Numbered from the stretch's first letter, positions 1 to 10,985 are shown. The stretch is DNA of 64,000 nt from Cristatella mucedo (GCA_009760855.2 WPIO01000004.1:1-64000), one strand, 5' to 3'. The notes: generated by a model from the letters alone, not told the origin. Program-made: numbers and translations.

Positions 1-59
<59 letters not shown>

Positions 60-69
60 CTATATATAT
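1..69. repeat. TA dinucleotide array at left edge of copy A
   Basis: The run is almost pure TA and is interrupted once near position 59. Copy B begins with the matching TA array at 22,284-22,369, so the duplication boundary falls within TA-repeat DNA. Confidence 0.9.
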
Positions 70-483
70 GCAAGCCTATATTCGCACAATACCTATCGCT
101 AGCACACAATCAACGCACGAGCAATTGCCGAACTTCATTTATTCCGCGAACGTCTTAGAAAGATGCGGGTGTGAGCAACCACTGTCAGAATAGTTTTCGG
201 AATTCAACTTGAGAGTATGGCAAAACCGCTTCAATTACTTCGTGCGTATCCCATCGCACTCGTGCGCTCAGCGACGATTCTCGACGTCAGCGTCTCCATG
301 GCGTCTCTCTCTGCTCCGGTCGCCCGCAGCCAACTGCCGCTAGGAGGCGTTCGCTGGTCAGAGCCACTTACGCCGGCTGTGCAGCGGCACGCAGAGCTTC
401 AACTGGGCGCTTCCGGCAAATGCGTTCTCGCTTTTGTTTTCGTTTCCCAAAGAGGTGAGGGTATACGAGAGTGGGTCACGTAA

Positions 484-600
484 TAATAATATCAATAATA
501 ATAATAACGCACTTGATAAAGCGCCATCAGAGAACTCAATCTCTCTCTAGGCGCTTTACATTTGCTGCAAAGGGAAATGCAATTGAATGGTGAGTAGTAT
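484..600 (-). repeat. LINE family B 3' end (fragment)
   Basis: Read on the minus strand this is the conserved CR1/L2-type 3' end: a short hairpin-forming stretch around the AGCGCC box, a gagttctctga-like core, then a TTA-type tail. On the plus strand it appears as TAATAATAAT-like sequence followed by gcgccatcagagaactcaa. The same terminus recurs at 2,560, 5,870, 7,190, 10,905, 19,390, 43,185, 47,420, 48,030, 48,435 and 49,470. The copy B counterpart is 22,784-22,900. Confidence 0.75.
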
Positions 601-1545
601 ACGCTCAGGCTTAAGGTCGTTAAGTCTGCCATGACGTCTCTGCTATAACTTTGCAGAGGCCAACTATCAAGGAATTGCGTAGACTAAGTTGATCGGGTTT
701 CATTGAAAGTAAGCTCTACGAAAACATAAACTTTCCCGCTCAGTCAGGGCGAACAGCTAACGTAAGCGAGTGGCGATTGACCGAGAGGCGCTCGAAATGA
801 TCTTCGATCGAATTAGAAATTTATTTACAATTTATAATATTGACACATTAAAATCTTCTAAGCAATACTATCATCAGACGTTCAGGCTGATCCGTCTTCC
901 GATTTTAGCGAATTTCGGCATCGCTTTCAAGGAGCAGCCGTCATTGCTCTACGTCGACACACTCACTAGTTGCCGGGCTTCAAAGCTCGCCTCCGTCGCT
1001 CCTATGCTGCCGGAAGATATGTGGATTTCCCCGCGGGATCTCGCGTGATCGTGCACTTAACTCGCAAAGCGAACAGAGAGCTGACTGCTCGTCAAATAGA
1101 TGGCACGGAGTCGTTGACAGTGCAACTATCCGGGAGTGCGACTTTCGCGTCTCATCCGGAGTGAACTGGAAAGTTCTGGAAAGGTCCAATGCAACGGCCG
1201 CTAGAGGGCATCAAGGGAAAATGTTGCAGCATCTCAGAGCTAAGTTTGTCGTAGAGATTCAATTATGTCTTCATGCTGATCACCCATGTTTACAATTGTT
1301 CACGAAATTTTCAGACCGTTATGTGCTCGACTTATGTATTTAGGCTTCTCTGGATTGGAAAAACTACTTGCACGAGCTAACCCGGCGTGCTAAAACGAAC
1401 CTGGCAAGGAATTTAGCAAAAAATTGAAGGAAATGAATCTCAGCGCCACAAGCAAACGGTCGCACAAGGTATGGTGACGAACTTAATTGTATAGGTTAAA
1501 GTACGTTTTCCTTATCAAATGTTTACTCTTGCCGTTGGTAATTCA
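601..1545. other. No gene recognised; outer part of a nested 4-kb duplication
   Basis: Only short uninformative open frames are present. From about 1,050 onward the sequence is a diverged repeat of 5,070-5,520; shared landmarks are gaactggaaagtt, catgtttacaattgtt and the following A-rich stretch. It therefore belongs to an older internal duplication described separately. Copy B counterpart: 22,901-23,845. Confidence 0.6.
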
Positions 1546-2430
1546 GAGGTCTCAATTTCTGAGCATGCTATCAGTTCAAGGCATTCTCTTTAGCAACCTT
1601 TCTAGTTCGTACAAATTGTGTCATAGTGAAAGAAAATGCAGCCCTGTGACACTCACGAACCACTTGTGAGGACTCACTCTTACTCACGAGACTTGCAAGA
1701 GGTAAGACGTGTTTAGAGTGACCTCGTGCTTTTGAGTGTTTTGCTTTTGTGATTTTACCGTACTTTCGTCCTTTATTGCTTCATTTAATGCTAGTTAGTT
1801 CTTCATTAGATATTGCGCTTATTTTGAGACAGCTGAAAAACGCAAAAGTAGCAGCTCTTCAGCTGGAAGACTCCGACCCAGAGGTTTTGAGCAACCGCGG
1901 CGTCTGTGTAGACTGAAGGGAGGTGGCATTGCATCGTTTAAAGGTTCGATTCGTGCATTGTTTACTAAACTGTGCATTTTGACCAAATTTGTTCGGTTTG
2001 ACATCATTGTGTGAGCCGTGCATTTGTATCTATCATTACTCCTCTCAGACCACTTACTCCATGCACCGTGTGGCTTCTAACTCCTTCGTGATATTCGGGT
2101 ATTCCGATTTGGTTCCCAGGCATTCCGCCGAAGCAAAGCTGGCTCGCGAAACGCGAAACAGTTCGGTGCAGGTTATTGCAATGCAGCCGCCGGCCTGAAT
2201 GGAGCTGCTCGTGCTTGTTGTAAAAATTCAAGATTCGCGATTTCATGAATTTATTCTACGTTGCAAGTCAAATGAACAGGTACGTGCGGCAGTTGACGTG
2301 AGGCAGAGTGACAATTTCTGATAATGCTATCAGCTCAAGGCATTCTCTTTAGCAACCGTTTTAGTGCGCACAAATTGAGTCATAGTGACAGAAAATGCAG
2401 CCCTATGCAACTCACGAACCATTTCGAACA
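1546..2430. repeat. About 115-bp direct repeats bracketing the short-form element
   Basis: The left arm 1,546-1,664 and right arm about 2,316-2,430 share caatttctga, caaggcattctctttagcaa, caaattg, gtcatagtgaaagaaaatg-type sequence and ctcacgaacca. A single diverged version without any insert is at 5,612-5,740. The arms are far longer than normal transposon target-site duplications, so a local tandem duplication linked to the insertion is more likely. Confidence 0.7.
1665..2315 (+). repeat. Repeated element with splice-like signals, short form
   Basis: This is a diverged copy of 11,460-12,810. Matching landmarks are the ggtaagacgtg donor-like site, cgcaaaagtagcag, gacccagaggttttgagc, gttcgattcgtgcattg and aggtacgtgcggcagttgac. 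It lacks about 690 bp of the middle of the long form. Direct repeats of about 115 bp flank it (1,546-1,664 and 2,316-2,430). The acceptor-like tag before the last exon-like block is lost here (taaaa in place of taggaa). Copy B: about 23,965-24,612. The coding remnant is unidentified. Confidence 0.65.
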
Positions 2431-2549
2431 CGGCTCCCTATGATGATTACAGTTACGTTAATCGATAAGCTTACCCCTGTCGCCGGATCGATCAGTAAAA
2501 CTCGGAACTTGCACGCCTGCCTGAAAGCACGCTCAGGCCACAACAGCCA

Positions 2550-2760
2550 GCATAACGATAATAATAATTATACATTTGATACCGCACCCTCAGAGAACTC
2601 AATCTCTTTCTAGGCACTTTTATCATGTGCACCGAAAGCCGCTTAGGCCTTGAATGCACGATAGGAAACTCTCCTGAGCAACACCCACTAAGTCTTTGTG
2701 GCTTGAAAAGTTACAGACGAAAACACATAACAGTACATTCAAGCCGGCAGCACGGATATT
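2550..2760. repeat. Two LINE 3' ends back to back
   Basis: About 2,555-2,625 is a minus-strand LINE family B 3' end (TAATAAT tail, then agagaactcaatctctttc). About 2,626-2,740 is a plus-strand family A 3' end (accgaaagccgcttaggc, then caacacccac and gttacagacg). The same pairing occurs at 5,860-6,060, consistent with the nested duplication. Copy B: 24,847-25,057. Confidence 0.65.
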
Positions 2761-3379
2761 TGTCGGTGCCTTAAAAACGCCAACGTTTTGGCTCTAATTT
2801 AGTGTCAATATTGAGGTCTGTGTACCTACATATAAGTATACGCGTATAAATATTCATATTTACTCTAAAATGGTGCACCGATTAAGGGCTTCTTAGTTTA
2901 GCCTTGGAGATTCAGCGTTGACGTCATAGGTTATTTGGTATTCAGTGCCTTACAAACTAAAAGGGTGGAACTGCAGCTAGGGATCAACAAATATTAGTTT
3001 ACTGCGCTGGTGCACCTATATCTAGTACAGCGCCTACTATAAGTAAGTAAAATACTAATAATAAGAATGAGATATACATCAACCGAGACCTATCAGAGCT
3101 AAATTTCTTTCTAGGCCATCAGTACGATGGAAGGGGAGCAAAGTGCAGATCTTCAGCCTACTGAGTGACAGTCAATCAGCTTTGTTCATTCTAACTGGGA
3201 GCCGATAATCAGGTTGTTCGTGCTGAAGTAATATACATCGGTGCACTTACTTAGAAGAGTAGAAGCTAACGAGAGATATTGGCCGTCTCTCGGACGATTG
3301 TTGGCTCGTTACGAGCCATACCAAAACCAGTTGGCCCAGCAAACGCCGTGGTGAACACTGCAACGTCGACTTCCCGCAT

Positions 3380-4150
3380 TTTACTCATTTAGCCGTGAGC
3401 TCGTAGTCGAAGCATCAGTATTGAGAACCTATTCCTTGTTGCAGTTTTTTTCTGAAAACCTTCGTTTTTCAGCACTGGATCCAAGGACACCGAGTGAGAA
3501 AGTCGGTGCTGAGAAGTAGATGAAATGTATCTCCGTCTGTAACTCCACGAAATCATAAAGACCACGTGGGTGTTATGCAGAAGAGTTTTGCATAGCGCAC
3601 TCACAGCCTAAGCGGCTTTCGGTAAGCATTCGGTAGCCAACAGACTTCGTCTCACGCAACAAATAGAAAGTGGGAAGCATTGCGGAGTCAAGAGAGCAGT
3701 TGAGGTAGTGAGTAGCATGAAAGTAGCAGCTCAGGACTGTTGAAAAGGATGAGCCATAGTCGGCAGTAGGTGAGTAGTTGTCGTTGCGTAAGAATTGTGG
3801 AAGCGAGTTCCATAATATAGGACCTGCAGAGCTATCGCTTCTGTAGCCAACGGTCTTTAAGCGGAGGAATGGAACAGCTAATTTATTGTCCACACAGAAC
3901 GTGAGGGGCGCGAACAGGCTTAAACCTGTGCAGCAGTTCAGCAAGGTACGAAGGAGCCAAGCCATAGCGGGCATTGTGGGTCAGCGTAAGAACTTTACTC
4001 TGGATCAGTTGCTCAACAGGCATCCATCGTAGCTCTTTTAGCAAAGGCGACACGTGCTCAAACCGCTGGGACTTGAAAACTAGCCTTGCAGCCATATTCA
4101 TACTCTGCTGCAGCGGCCTAATTGCTTTCTTTGGAAGCCCAGCTAATAAT
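3380..4150 (-). pseudogene. LINE family A reverse transcriptase C-terminal relic and 3' UTR
   Basis: Minus-strand frames give the typical C-terminal tail of a non-LTR retrotransposon ORF2. From 4,101 downward: an aligned 'aRLVFKSQRFEHVSPLLKEL' block, then WMPVEQ and YGLAPSYLAELL. In another frame from 3,974 come LAVPFLRLKTVGYRS, GPILWNSLPQFLR and a degenerate end. The frames are broken by shifts and stops. The 3' UTR runs down to about 3,510 and has the same end as the family A terminus at 43,440-43,665. Copy B: 25,677-26,447 with the same breaks. Confidence 0.8.
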
Positions 4151-4184
4151 GAATAGTAATAATCAAGCCGAGACAGAACTTAGG

Positions 4185-4990
4185 AGGTAGTTAAATTTTA
4201 TACAAGCATCTGTGGGAGACAGCCCCTAATCTTGGATAGGGATCGGACGTGATGGCTAGCAGTAGAAGTAGTCTTCTGAAGGAAGCTTTTAAAATTAGGC
4301 AGTTGTCGAAAACGATACCTAAATTTCGAGCATGTGGTGATGGTCGCACAATAGCATCACCTATTAGAAGAGCAAAGCCTTTTAATCCAGCCACACGCAT
4401 AGGGTGTCCAATGAGCCGCAATAAAGCCATAAAGACTAGTGGGTGTTACGAAGGAGAGTTTTGTATAGCGCACTCACAGCCTAAGTTGCTTTCTGTACGC
4501 ATTCGGTAGCCAACAGACTTCGTCTTACGCAACAAAGAGAAAGTGGTAAGCATAGCAGTGTCAGAAGAGCAGTTGAGGTAGTGAGTAGCATGGAATTTGT
4601 GTGAGATTCCAAATTTACTAAAGCTTACTCAAAGTTCAAGTGGATTTTGGTTTTTTGCGACGACAACAGTCTTCATCTCACGCAATTAAGAGATAGTGCG
4701 AAAAATAACAATGTCATGAGAGCAGTTGAGGTAGCGAGTAGCTTGAAAGTGACTGCTGGGAAGAGCTGGAAAGGATATGCCATAGTCGGCAGCAGGAGAG
4801 TAGATGTCGTAGCCTAAGAATCGGGGGAGAGACTTCCACAGTCTAGGACCTGCAGAGAAAAAGCTTCTGTCGCCAAAGGTCTTAAACTGTAGGAACGGAA
4901 CAGCTAATTTATAGTCCATAGAGGACCTGAGTTCTCGAGGAGGCTGAAACTGCTGCATCCGTTCAGCTAAGGAGCAGCGTTCAGACGACT
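4185..4990 (-). pseudogene. LINE family A relics, second and third fragments
   Basis: The frame 4,430-4,191 contains the ORF2 segment AIVRPSPHARNLGIVFD, typical of the region between the YADD motif and the C-terminus. The block at 4,466-4,590 repeats the family A 3' UTR seen at 3,590-3,720. The frame 4,958-4,686 contains LAVPFLQFKTFGDRS, GPRLWKSLPRFL and the end of ORF2 again. The order implies nested or serial insertions of the same family. Copy B: about 26,482-27,292. Confidence 0.75.
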
Positions 4991-5610
4991 AGTGGTGACT
5001 ATCTTTTGGCCACGCCCTCAGACTGGCACCAGATTGCACCAGTTGGCACCGGAGGCCATCACTTACCATTTGCCTGCCATTCGAGTTTCGTATCGCACTA
5101 GGCCACAGGGCGGGTGTCGCCAATCAGTGACGCACATCCTAAAGCGAAGGATTCAACACAGATGCTTGATGGCACGCTCGAGCAAGCATCTGCGGGTGCG
5201 ACTTGCTCGGTGCACCAGGAGAGAACTGGAAAGTTGTGGAAAGGTCCGATTCAACGGCCCCTTGAGTGCGTCAAGAAAAAAAATTTACATCCTTACAGAT
5301 ATAAGAGTGTCATATACATACGATTACGTCTTCACGTTGATAGACCATGTTTACAATTGTTAACGAAATTTGAAGACCTCATGTGTGGCACGTAGTTAGG
5401 CTTTTCTGGATTAGAAGAATTAGATGCAAGCGCTTACCTGAAGGTTAAAACGAAACTAGCACAGAATTGAGGAAAATTTAACAAGAAAACGGATCAAAGT
5501 GCTAAAGGCAGGGCAGTCGGATAAAGTGTGGTGACGAGATTAAATTTATCCATTATAAATAAAATGCGTTTCCTTATCAAATTTCTGCGCCTGCCGTCAT
5601 TGAGAATTCA
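4990..5610. other. No gene recognised (start of nested unit 2)
   Basis: An open frame 4,992-5,363 (123 codons) shows no recognisable domain. From 5,070 on it is the diverged partner of 1,050-1,480. Treat it as non-coding duplicated DNA. Copy B: 27,292-27,912. Confidence 0.5.
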
Positions 5611-5859
5611 GCGGCCTCAGTTTCTGAAAATGTTCTCAATTCAAGGCATTTTGTCTGGCAACCTTCTTACCATGTACATGTTTGTGCAAATGTGTCATAG
5701 TAAAAACAAGAAACCGTATGCTATTCCCACACCATTTTGAACATGCATAAATAGAAAGATTACAGCTAAGTTCATCATAAGCTTATCCAAATTGCAGGAT
5801 GAGTTATTAAAAGTCTGAACTTGCGGGTCTGCCTGCAAGAACACTTAGGCCACAATAGT

Positions 5860-6065
5860 CAGCATAACAATAATAGTAATAATGATAATAATATGCTTGA
5901 TATAGTTTCCTCAGAGAACTGAATACCTGTCTAGGCACTTGGCATGCATACCAAAGCCGCATGGGCTTAGAGTGTGCTATTGAAAACGTTCCTGCATAGC
6001 ACCCACTTAGTCTTTGTGGCTTGCAGAGTTACAGACGGAGATACGTAACGTTGGATTCGAGTAGG
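5860..6065. repeat. Two LINE 3' ends back to back (nested unit 2)
   Basis: This stretch corresponds to 2,550-2,760: a minus-strand family B terminus (TAATAATGATAATAAT tail, then cagagaactgaat), followed by a plus-strand family A terminus (ccaaagccgcatgggc, then tagcacccacttag and gttacagacgg). Copy B: 28,161-28,366. Confidence 0.6.
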
Positions 6066-6130
6066 CAGCACGGAGATTCGTTGGTACCTAAAATCCACTA
6101 ACGTTTTGGCTCTCAGTTTATGTAAGTATT

Positions 6131-6133
<3 letters not shown>

Positions 6134-6168
<35 letters not shown>

Positions 6169-6203
6169 TGTAACTATACATATATATATATATATATATA
6201 TTT
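6134..6203. repeat. AT microsatellite, interrupted
   Basis: Two AT runs are separated by taagtgtaactatac. In copy B (28,434-28,512) the first run is longer and the second shorter, which accounts for a net offset change of about 9 bp between the copies. Confidence 0.9.
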
Positions 6204-6814
6204 TTTATGTTCACATTTAATGTAAAATGGTTCACTGATTTAAGGCTTCTTAGTTGAGCCGTTAAGAAAAATTGAGGCTGGTTGCTTAAAACAATATTCG
6301 CAGCTTTTGAAGCCAAAAGGGACAAGCTACTTCAGATATGGATCCACAGAATTAGTTTACTCTGGTGGTCCATCTATATCTATTACAGCACATACTAACA
6401 ATAAAATGAATACTAATAAAAAATAGAAGCTTTCAAACGCGCCCTAAAGGAACTTATAGTCTTCCTAGGTCCTCGATGGAAGGATGGAGAAGGAGCAAAA
6501 CGCAGATCTTTAGCCTATTGGCTAACGGTCGACCAGCTTTGTTGTTAATAACTGGTAGTTAATAGCCAGATTGTTCGTCCTGCAGTAACATACAGTGGCG
6601 CTCTGACTTTCAAGTCAACTAACGGGAGATACGAGCGGCCTCTCTCTCGAATTTGTACTTGGAGTAAAGAACTAAAACTCGGGTTAGGAGCCAACTTCAG
6701 TTGCCCTGACGCTAGTTTACTCAGCGAACGCTGCAGTGAACAGTGCATCATCCGCCCGCCCAGATAACTGCGTCTCACTCGTTTACTTGTAGCCGCTAGC
6801 TCGTATTCGAAGCA

Positions 6815-7390
6815 TCGGTAATATCATGCTTGATAAACAACATGAACAACGTGGTTAGGGGTGAACTGCACAGGGTCAGCGTGCAAATGTGGTTACTGGC
6901 AGCAGGCACAGTGTCAGTTCTCAATCCCAGCTGCACGATAGGCGGCTCTCAAACATCTCTGCGCTGCTGTCAAAGATTGTCAGTAGCCGCGGTATAATCG
7001 GTGTTGTTTGCTCCCATTTGTGCTCCATTGTGTGTGTGTGAAACCTCCGTTTTTCAGCTGTGGATCTAAAGAAAATTGATGCGAAGGACAGTGCTGAGAA
7101 GTAGAAGCAGAAGGATGAGAAGCTTTGAACGGAAGGAACGATCAGCAAACGTGACGAAGGTGTGCGTTTAGTTGACTTAATAATTATATAATAATGATAA
7201 TGCACTTAATAAAGCGACCTCAGAGAACTCAATCTCTTTCTAGGCGCTTTACATTCGCTGCGAAGGGAAACGCGATTGAATCGTGAGTAATATCATGCTT
7301 GATAAAACAACATGAACAACGTGGTTAGGGGTAAACTGCACAGGGTCAGCATGCAAATGGGGTTACTGGCAGCATGCACAGTGTCAGCAC
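6815..7390. repeat. LINE 3' UTR fragment repeated about 465 bp apart
   Basis: The stretch 6,815-6,915 (aatatcatgcttgataaa, acatgaacaacgtggttagg, cagtgtcag) recurs at 7,279-7,390 with few changes. The second member is continuous with the LINE family B element ending at about 7,185. The same 3' UTR words occur in minus-strand copies elsewhere (for example 47,330-47,410, inverted). Copy B: about 29,130-29,700. Confidence 0.65.
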
Positions 7391-8985
7391 GCATAAGCAC
7401 ATCAAGGACGAATCACTGAGACCCACTAAATGCTTTCCTAAATAAGTGTGTTTTTAAGTTCTTTTAAATGTGGTCAAATCACGGCATGTTCTGATGCAAG
7501 TCGGGAGAAAGTTTCAGGCTTTGGCAGCATACGAACTCCAAAACAGTCTCCAAAGGATTTAAGGTTTATCCGGGGAATTGGTAAACTGTTGGATTCCGAA
7601 AAGCGGGCGGTACGATGTTTGGCCTGTTGGGGGAGTATGTCGGAGGGATAAGCTGGAGCCAAAGAATGAAGTGACCTAAAAGTGAGCGACAAAACCTTGA
7701 AGTCAATCCGTTGCTTGACTGGTAGCTAGTGCAGGTCGGCTAGTGGTGTAATGTAGCAACTGCGACGCTCACGACAGACAAGCCTAGATGCAGAGTTTTT
7801 CGCCAGCTGCAATGGCCTGATCGCACATGCCGGTAGGCCAGTAAACAATGGGATGCAGAAGTCGAGACGGGATGTCACGAATGCATGGACAAATTTGGAC
7901 GTGGTATTCTAATCTACACAAGCCCGAATTTTAGCAATGTTATGAAGCTGAACGTAGGCAGACTTGACTGTGGAGCTGATGTGGTCGTCTAACGAGAGGT
8001 CACTTTGGAACATGACACCTATATTTTGAGCTGATTCAACAGGATATATGCTGGCAGAGCCAATATGGAGCGTCAGCCTTTCCAATTTCTGAATTACACT
8101 GGATTTGCCCATAACTAGTAAGTTAGTTTTATCATCGTTTAGTTTAGGAAAATTTGCTACCATCCATGTGCGGATGTCATCAATACATGCAGCTAGTGAG
8201 GTGAGAGAATTTGAGGTGCTCAAAGGCTGGGAGGGATCAAAAGTACAACTGAGTGCAAAGGAACAACTGAGTGTCATCCGCATAGAAGTGAAAGCCTAGA
8301 TTGTGCTTGACAATCACGCCAGCAAGAAGGAGAGTATAAACCGTGAAAAGAACCGGACCTAGCACCGAGCCCTGAGGTAACCCATTTTTCAGAGGTACCT
8401 CGGATGATCTTTGTTCATTCACGTCAATACTCTGGAGTCTCCCACTGAGATAGGACCTGAAACATTGCAGAGCAGTGCTAGTGATGCCCAGCCGAGACGA
8501 GAGGGGCTCTAGAAGAACTTTGTGATCAATAGTTTAAAAAACTGTCAAAAGATCGAGCAAAACAAGCAGAGACACTCTACCCATGTCTGCATTTCTAAGT
8601 AGGTCGTTGTATACCCTAAGCAATGCTGATTCTGTGGAGTGATTAGCTCTAAAGCCAGACTGGAACGTACTACCAAGGTTTGAAGCTTCGATATTTAAGT
8701 TCAGCTGGTCTGCCGGCGACCCGTTCCAGTGTCTTAGATAGGAATGGTAAAAGGGAGACTTGGGGGGTAGTTGCTCAAGTTCTCTTGGTCTAGTGTCGCT
8801 TTCTTGAGAAGTGGCCTGACTACAGCTTTTTTGAAAGGTGCTGGGACCTGACCTGAGGCTAATGACATATTAACGATGTTAGTTATGCATGGCAGCAGCA
8901 GATCAATCCAACGTAGGAGCAGGACAGTAGGTTGTCAGAATGAAATTGAGTTCTCTGAGTTGTAGCTTGAGTCAGCCTCTCCCTG
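7185..8985 (-). pseudogene. LINE family B (CR1/L2-like) reverse transcriptase, decayed, copy A
   Basis: Read from 8,985 down, the minus strand encodes the non-LTR RT core in pieces: TIDHKVLLEPLSSRLGI with a stop just before it, GLPQGSVLGPVLFTVY, FHFYADDTQLF (catalytic YADD near 8,274-8,285), then DDKTNLLVMGKSS, IYPVESAQNIGVMFQSDLS and SRLDFCIPLFTGLPA. Next come SLHSLAPAYPSDILPQQAKH and a 3' UTR ending in a TTA-type tail at about 7,185. The frame breaks just after YADD, beside an 18-bp-period direct repeat (8,246-8,273), and again several times. The 5' half (endonuclease) is missing. It is inactive. Confidence 0.88.
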
Positions 8986-9068
8986 GTCCCCTGTAAGCCA
9001 CGCAGCCAATTGATGGTCTCATCACCTGCACCTTGCCTGATGCACCATCAAAATATGTTAGGAAATAT

Positions 9069-9340
9069 GGTAAAATATGGTGTCCATCACCTCAGGCAAT
9101 TCCGAAAGCACAGCACTGAGAATATGGTGGTCTTTACTCAACACAGCAATGAACATTTGCATGGACATTTCCAGGGAACCGAACCATGCTTGTATGCCAT
9201 CATTTCCGATGCTATGCCACCTTAGGTTATCTGCACTTCCAAAGCTACTACTACAAATTAACATCTCACATAAAGGCAGCACCTTTAAAATAGGGTAAAA
9301 TATGGTGTCCATCATCTCAAGCAATTCCGATAGCACAGCA
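9069..9340. repeat. 47-bp direct repeat flanking a dispersed element
   Basis: The sequences at 9,069-9,116 and 9,294-9,340 are near-identical (ggtaaaatatggtgtccatc, gcaattccga, agcacagca) and lie 225 bp apart. Between them, at about 9,160-9,245, is the dispersed repeat with tttccagggaaccgaacca and ggttatctgca. Copy B: 31,368-31,640. Confidence 0.75.
9160..9245 (+). repeat. Dispersed ~90-bp repeat (first of several copies)
   Basis: Its key words are acatttcc, gggaaccgaacca, gatgctatg and gggttatctgca followed by tttccaaa or similar. The same unit occurs at 14,648-14,740 and 15,175-15,260 in copy A, and at 31,460-31,545 and 37,055-37,145 in copy B, always in the plus orientation. It is probably a short SINE or a LINE fragment; no polymerase III boxes are evident. 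Confidence 0.65.
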
Positions 9341-10900
9341 GAGAGAAATGGCATGAATGGCTTCGAGACCCTCGAGCTGCGAACACTGACCTCTGCTGCT
9401 GCTGCTTTTTGCAGGTGGTTCGCTGTCGTACCAAATTCTGTCCAGTGTCGCCAAATTCCAGTTAGAACGGACTAGTGACGATGGTGAAGCAATCGCCCCC
9501 AGACGCTGAACACACTATAATGCCATATAGTTCATTCTTTCTTTTAACTGCCTCTTGGTGGGCTACAACCATCAAAGCTAGTCCAACGTGAGTGGTAAGA
9601 GGCTCCACCTGAGCTTGCAGCACTGGCCGGCAGGTCGTACAACTACTGAAGCTGCCTTGCTCGTAACGCAACAGCATAGCCTGTCAAAATCGGTTTATGG
9701 CCTAAAGCACTGACACGTGAAGCCAGCAGCACTCCTGCTCTGGAACCCTGGGCATCGATAACTACTAGCCAATCCAACAGCTCGTTCGTCCTGCACAGAC
9801 TGCACTGCAGTGACCCAGTCGTCCTCTTCGTTGTCGTCTTCACATCTTAGACAGAGGTGCGTTTGTGCCTGCTTGTGCACATTCGTGCTCGTGTGAGTGC
9901 TTGCCTGCTGTCATGTGGATGCCCACATAAAGCATAAAGGGCCAGCCACAGGCAGTGCTGTATGCTGCTGCTGGCTGCAGCTACATGTTTACCTTCACTC
10001 CCCGTCAACTCCCTCGTCTTTGTAGCTATCAGTGACGAGATCGAGTGAATGTCAATAGGCATCGAAGTCGAAGCCGTAGTCAAAGCCAGGCTAAGTCATC
10101 ATCGGATTTTGTTTCCATCGCTCGCAGTTTATTCGCAATTTATTTATTGTGATAATTCTGCCATTGTTGTCGGCTTTCGTATGTACACCTGCTTACCTTG
10201 TTCGATGTCTTTACGCTCTACCTTCGTCAGTTAGTCGGTGCTTTTAGGCAACGGCTCTACCTTCGGCAGCTTGCCATGCTGCTCAGGGTACGGCATTCGT
10301 TAGCTACTTACCCTGAGCTTTCGTGATGGGTGAAACTCCTAAAGGGGCAGCTCTTTCACGCTTATAACAATTTCATGCACGTTGGGTGTGCGATACTCTA
10401 TCGGGGTAGGGTCAGAATAAAACCTACTTAAGACTAGGGCGGAATGACTGCCAGTGACTGCTCTACTTCCGGAACACTGCAGAAATGTCGCATGCGACCA
10501 GCTGTAGAACAGGAAAAGACTGGAGGAGCCTGGGAGATCCGTGCCGCCAAACTTCGGCGAACGGCTCACGTATGACTAAGTCAAAAAGAGAAAGAGACTG
10601 TAGGTAGGATTCGAGCACTTGACCACCCAGGTGCTGGAATAGAGTCCTCGCCCGAGCGTAGGCCGGGCTCACCAGCTGCGCTAGGCTACGAAGGGCCATC
10701 GCCGGAAGTCGTATTCATGTACGTACTGGTTGAGGCCCTTCACGGTCGGGGCTCTCGGAAGCTGGTGGCCAGACAGTTGGGGCTTGCCTTGCGGACCTCG
10801 GCATTCCACCAACGAAGGGAAGGGAGTTTCGACGGCTTTGCTTTGGGTATCCGACGCCATCTCATTGGCTAAAGGAGCTGCGATGCTTCCGTTGCAGCAA
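9341..10900. other. No intact gene; degenerate DNA around the TRIM shard
   Basis: Open frames are short and overlapping. A CTG-rich patch at 9,960-9,985 (tgctgctgctggctgcag) resembles composition in the TRIM exons, so more of the old gene copy may be present beyond recognition. Around 10,200-10,420 copy B differs by several short deletions, the densest indel cluster in the otherwise near-identical left part. Copy B: 31,641-33,165. Confidence 0.5.
9775..9833 (-). pseudogene. Shard of the TRIM beta-propeller exon, copy A
   Basis: On the minus strand 59 bp match the propeller exon at 13,718-13,777 with roughly seven mismatches (cagtcgtcct, tgcagtgacc and cagctcgt shared). In translation, DDWVTAVQSVQDERAV corresponds to DDSVTAAQSLQDGRAV of the intact gene. 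Similarity fades on both sides and no long frame is kept. The copy B counterpart is 32,076-32,134. Confidence 0.7.
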
Positions 10901-10904
10901 ACGT

Positions 10905-10985
10905 AAAGTGCTCAGAATGAGATTGAGCTCTCTGAGGGAGCAATATCAAATGCATTATCGTTCTTATTATTCTTAACTCGTCAGC
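10905..10985 (+). repeat. LINE family B 3' end, plus strand
   Basis: The stretch aaagtgctcagaatgagatt, agctctctgaggg and the following cttattattctta match the family B terminus. No RT sequence is attached upstream, so the insertion is very short or eroded. Copy B: about 33,170-33,245. Confidence 0.65.

Larger units (their letters stand above)
1050..3420. repeat. Older nested duplication, unit 1
   Basis: Unit 1 (about 1,050-3,420) is homologous, at clearly lower identity, to unit 2 (about 5,070-6,820) about 4 kb downstream, in the same order and orientation. Shared landmarks include gaactggaaagtt, catgtttacaattgtt, ttcaaggcatt and the stretch ending with a tcgtagtcgaagcatc-like motif. Unit 1 also carries a 650-bp element at 1,665-2,315 that unit 2 lacks. 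The pair is present in both large copies (23,350-25,717 in copy B), so it predates the 22-kb duplication. Confidence 0.75.
5070..6820. repeat. Older nested duplication, unit 2
   Basis: This is the diverged partner of 1,050-3,420. It keeps the empty site of the 1,665-2,315 element near 5,612-5,740. An AT microsatellite at 6,134-6,203 interrupts it and is longer in copy B (28,434-28,512). Copy B counterpart: about 27,372-29,131. No gene is recognised in it. Confidence 0.75.
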
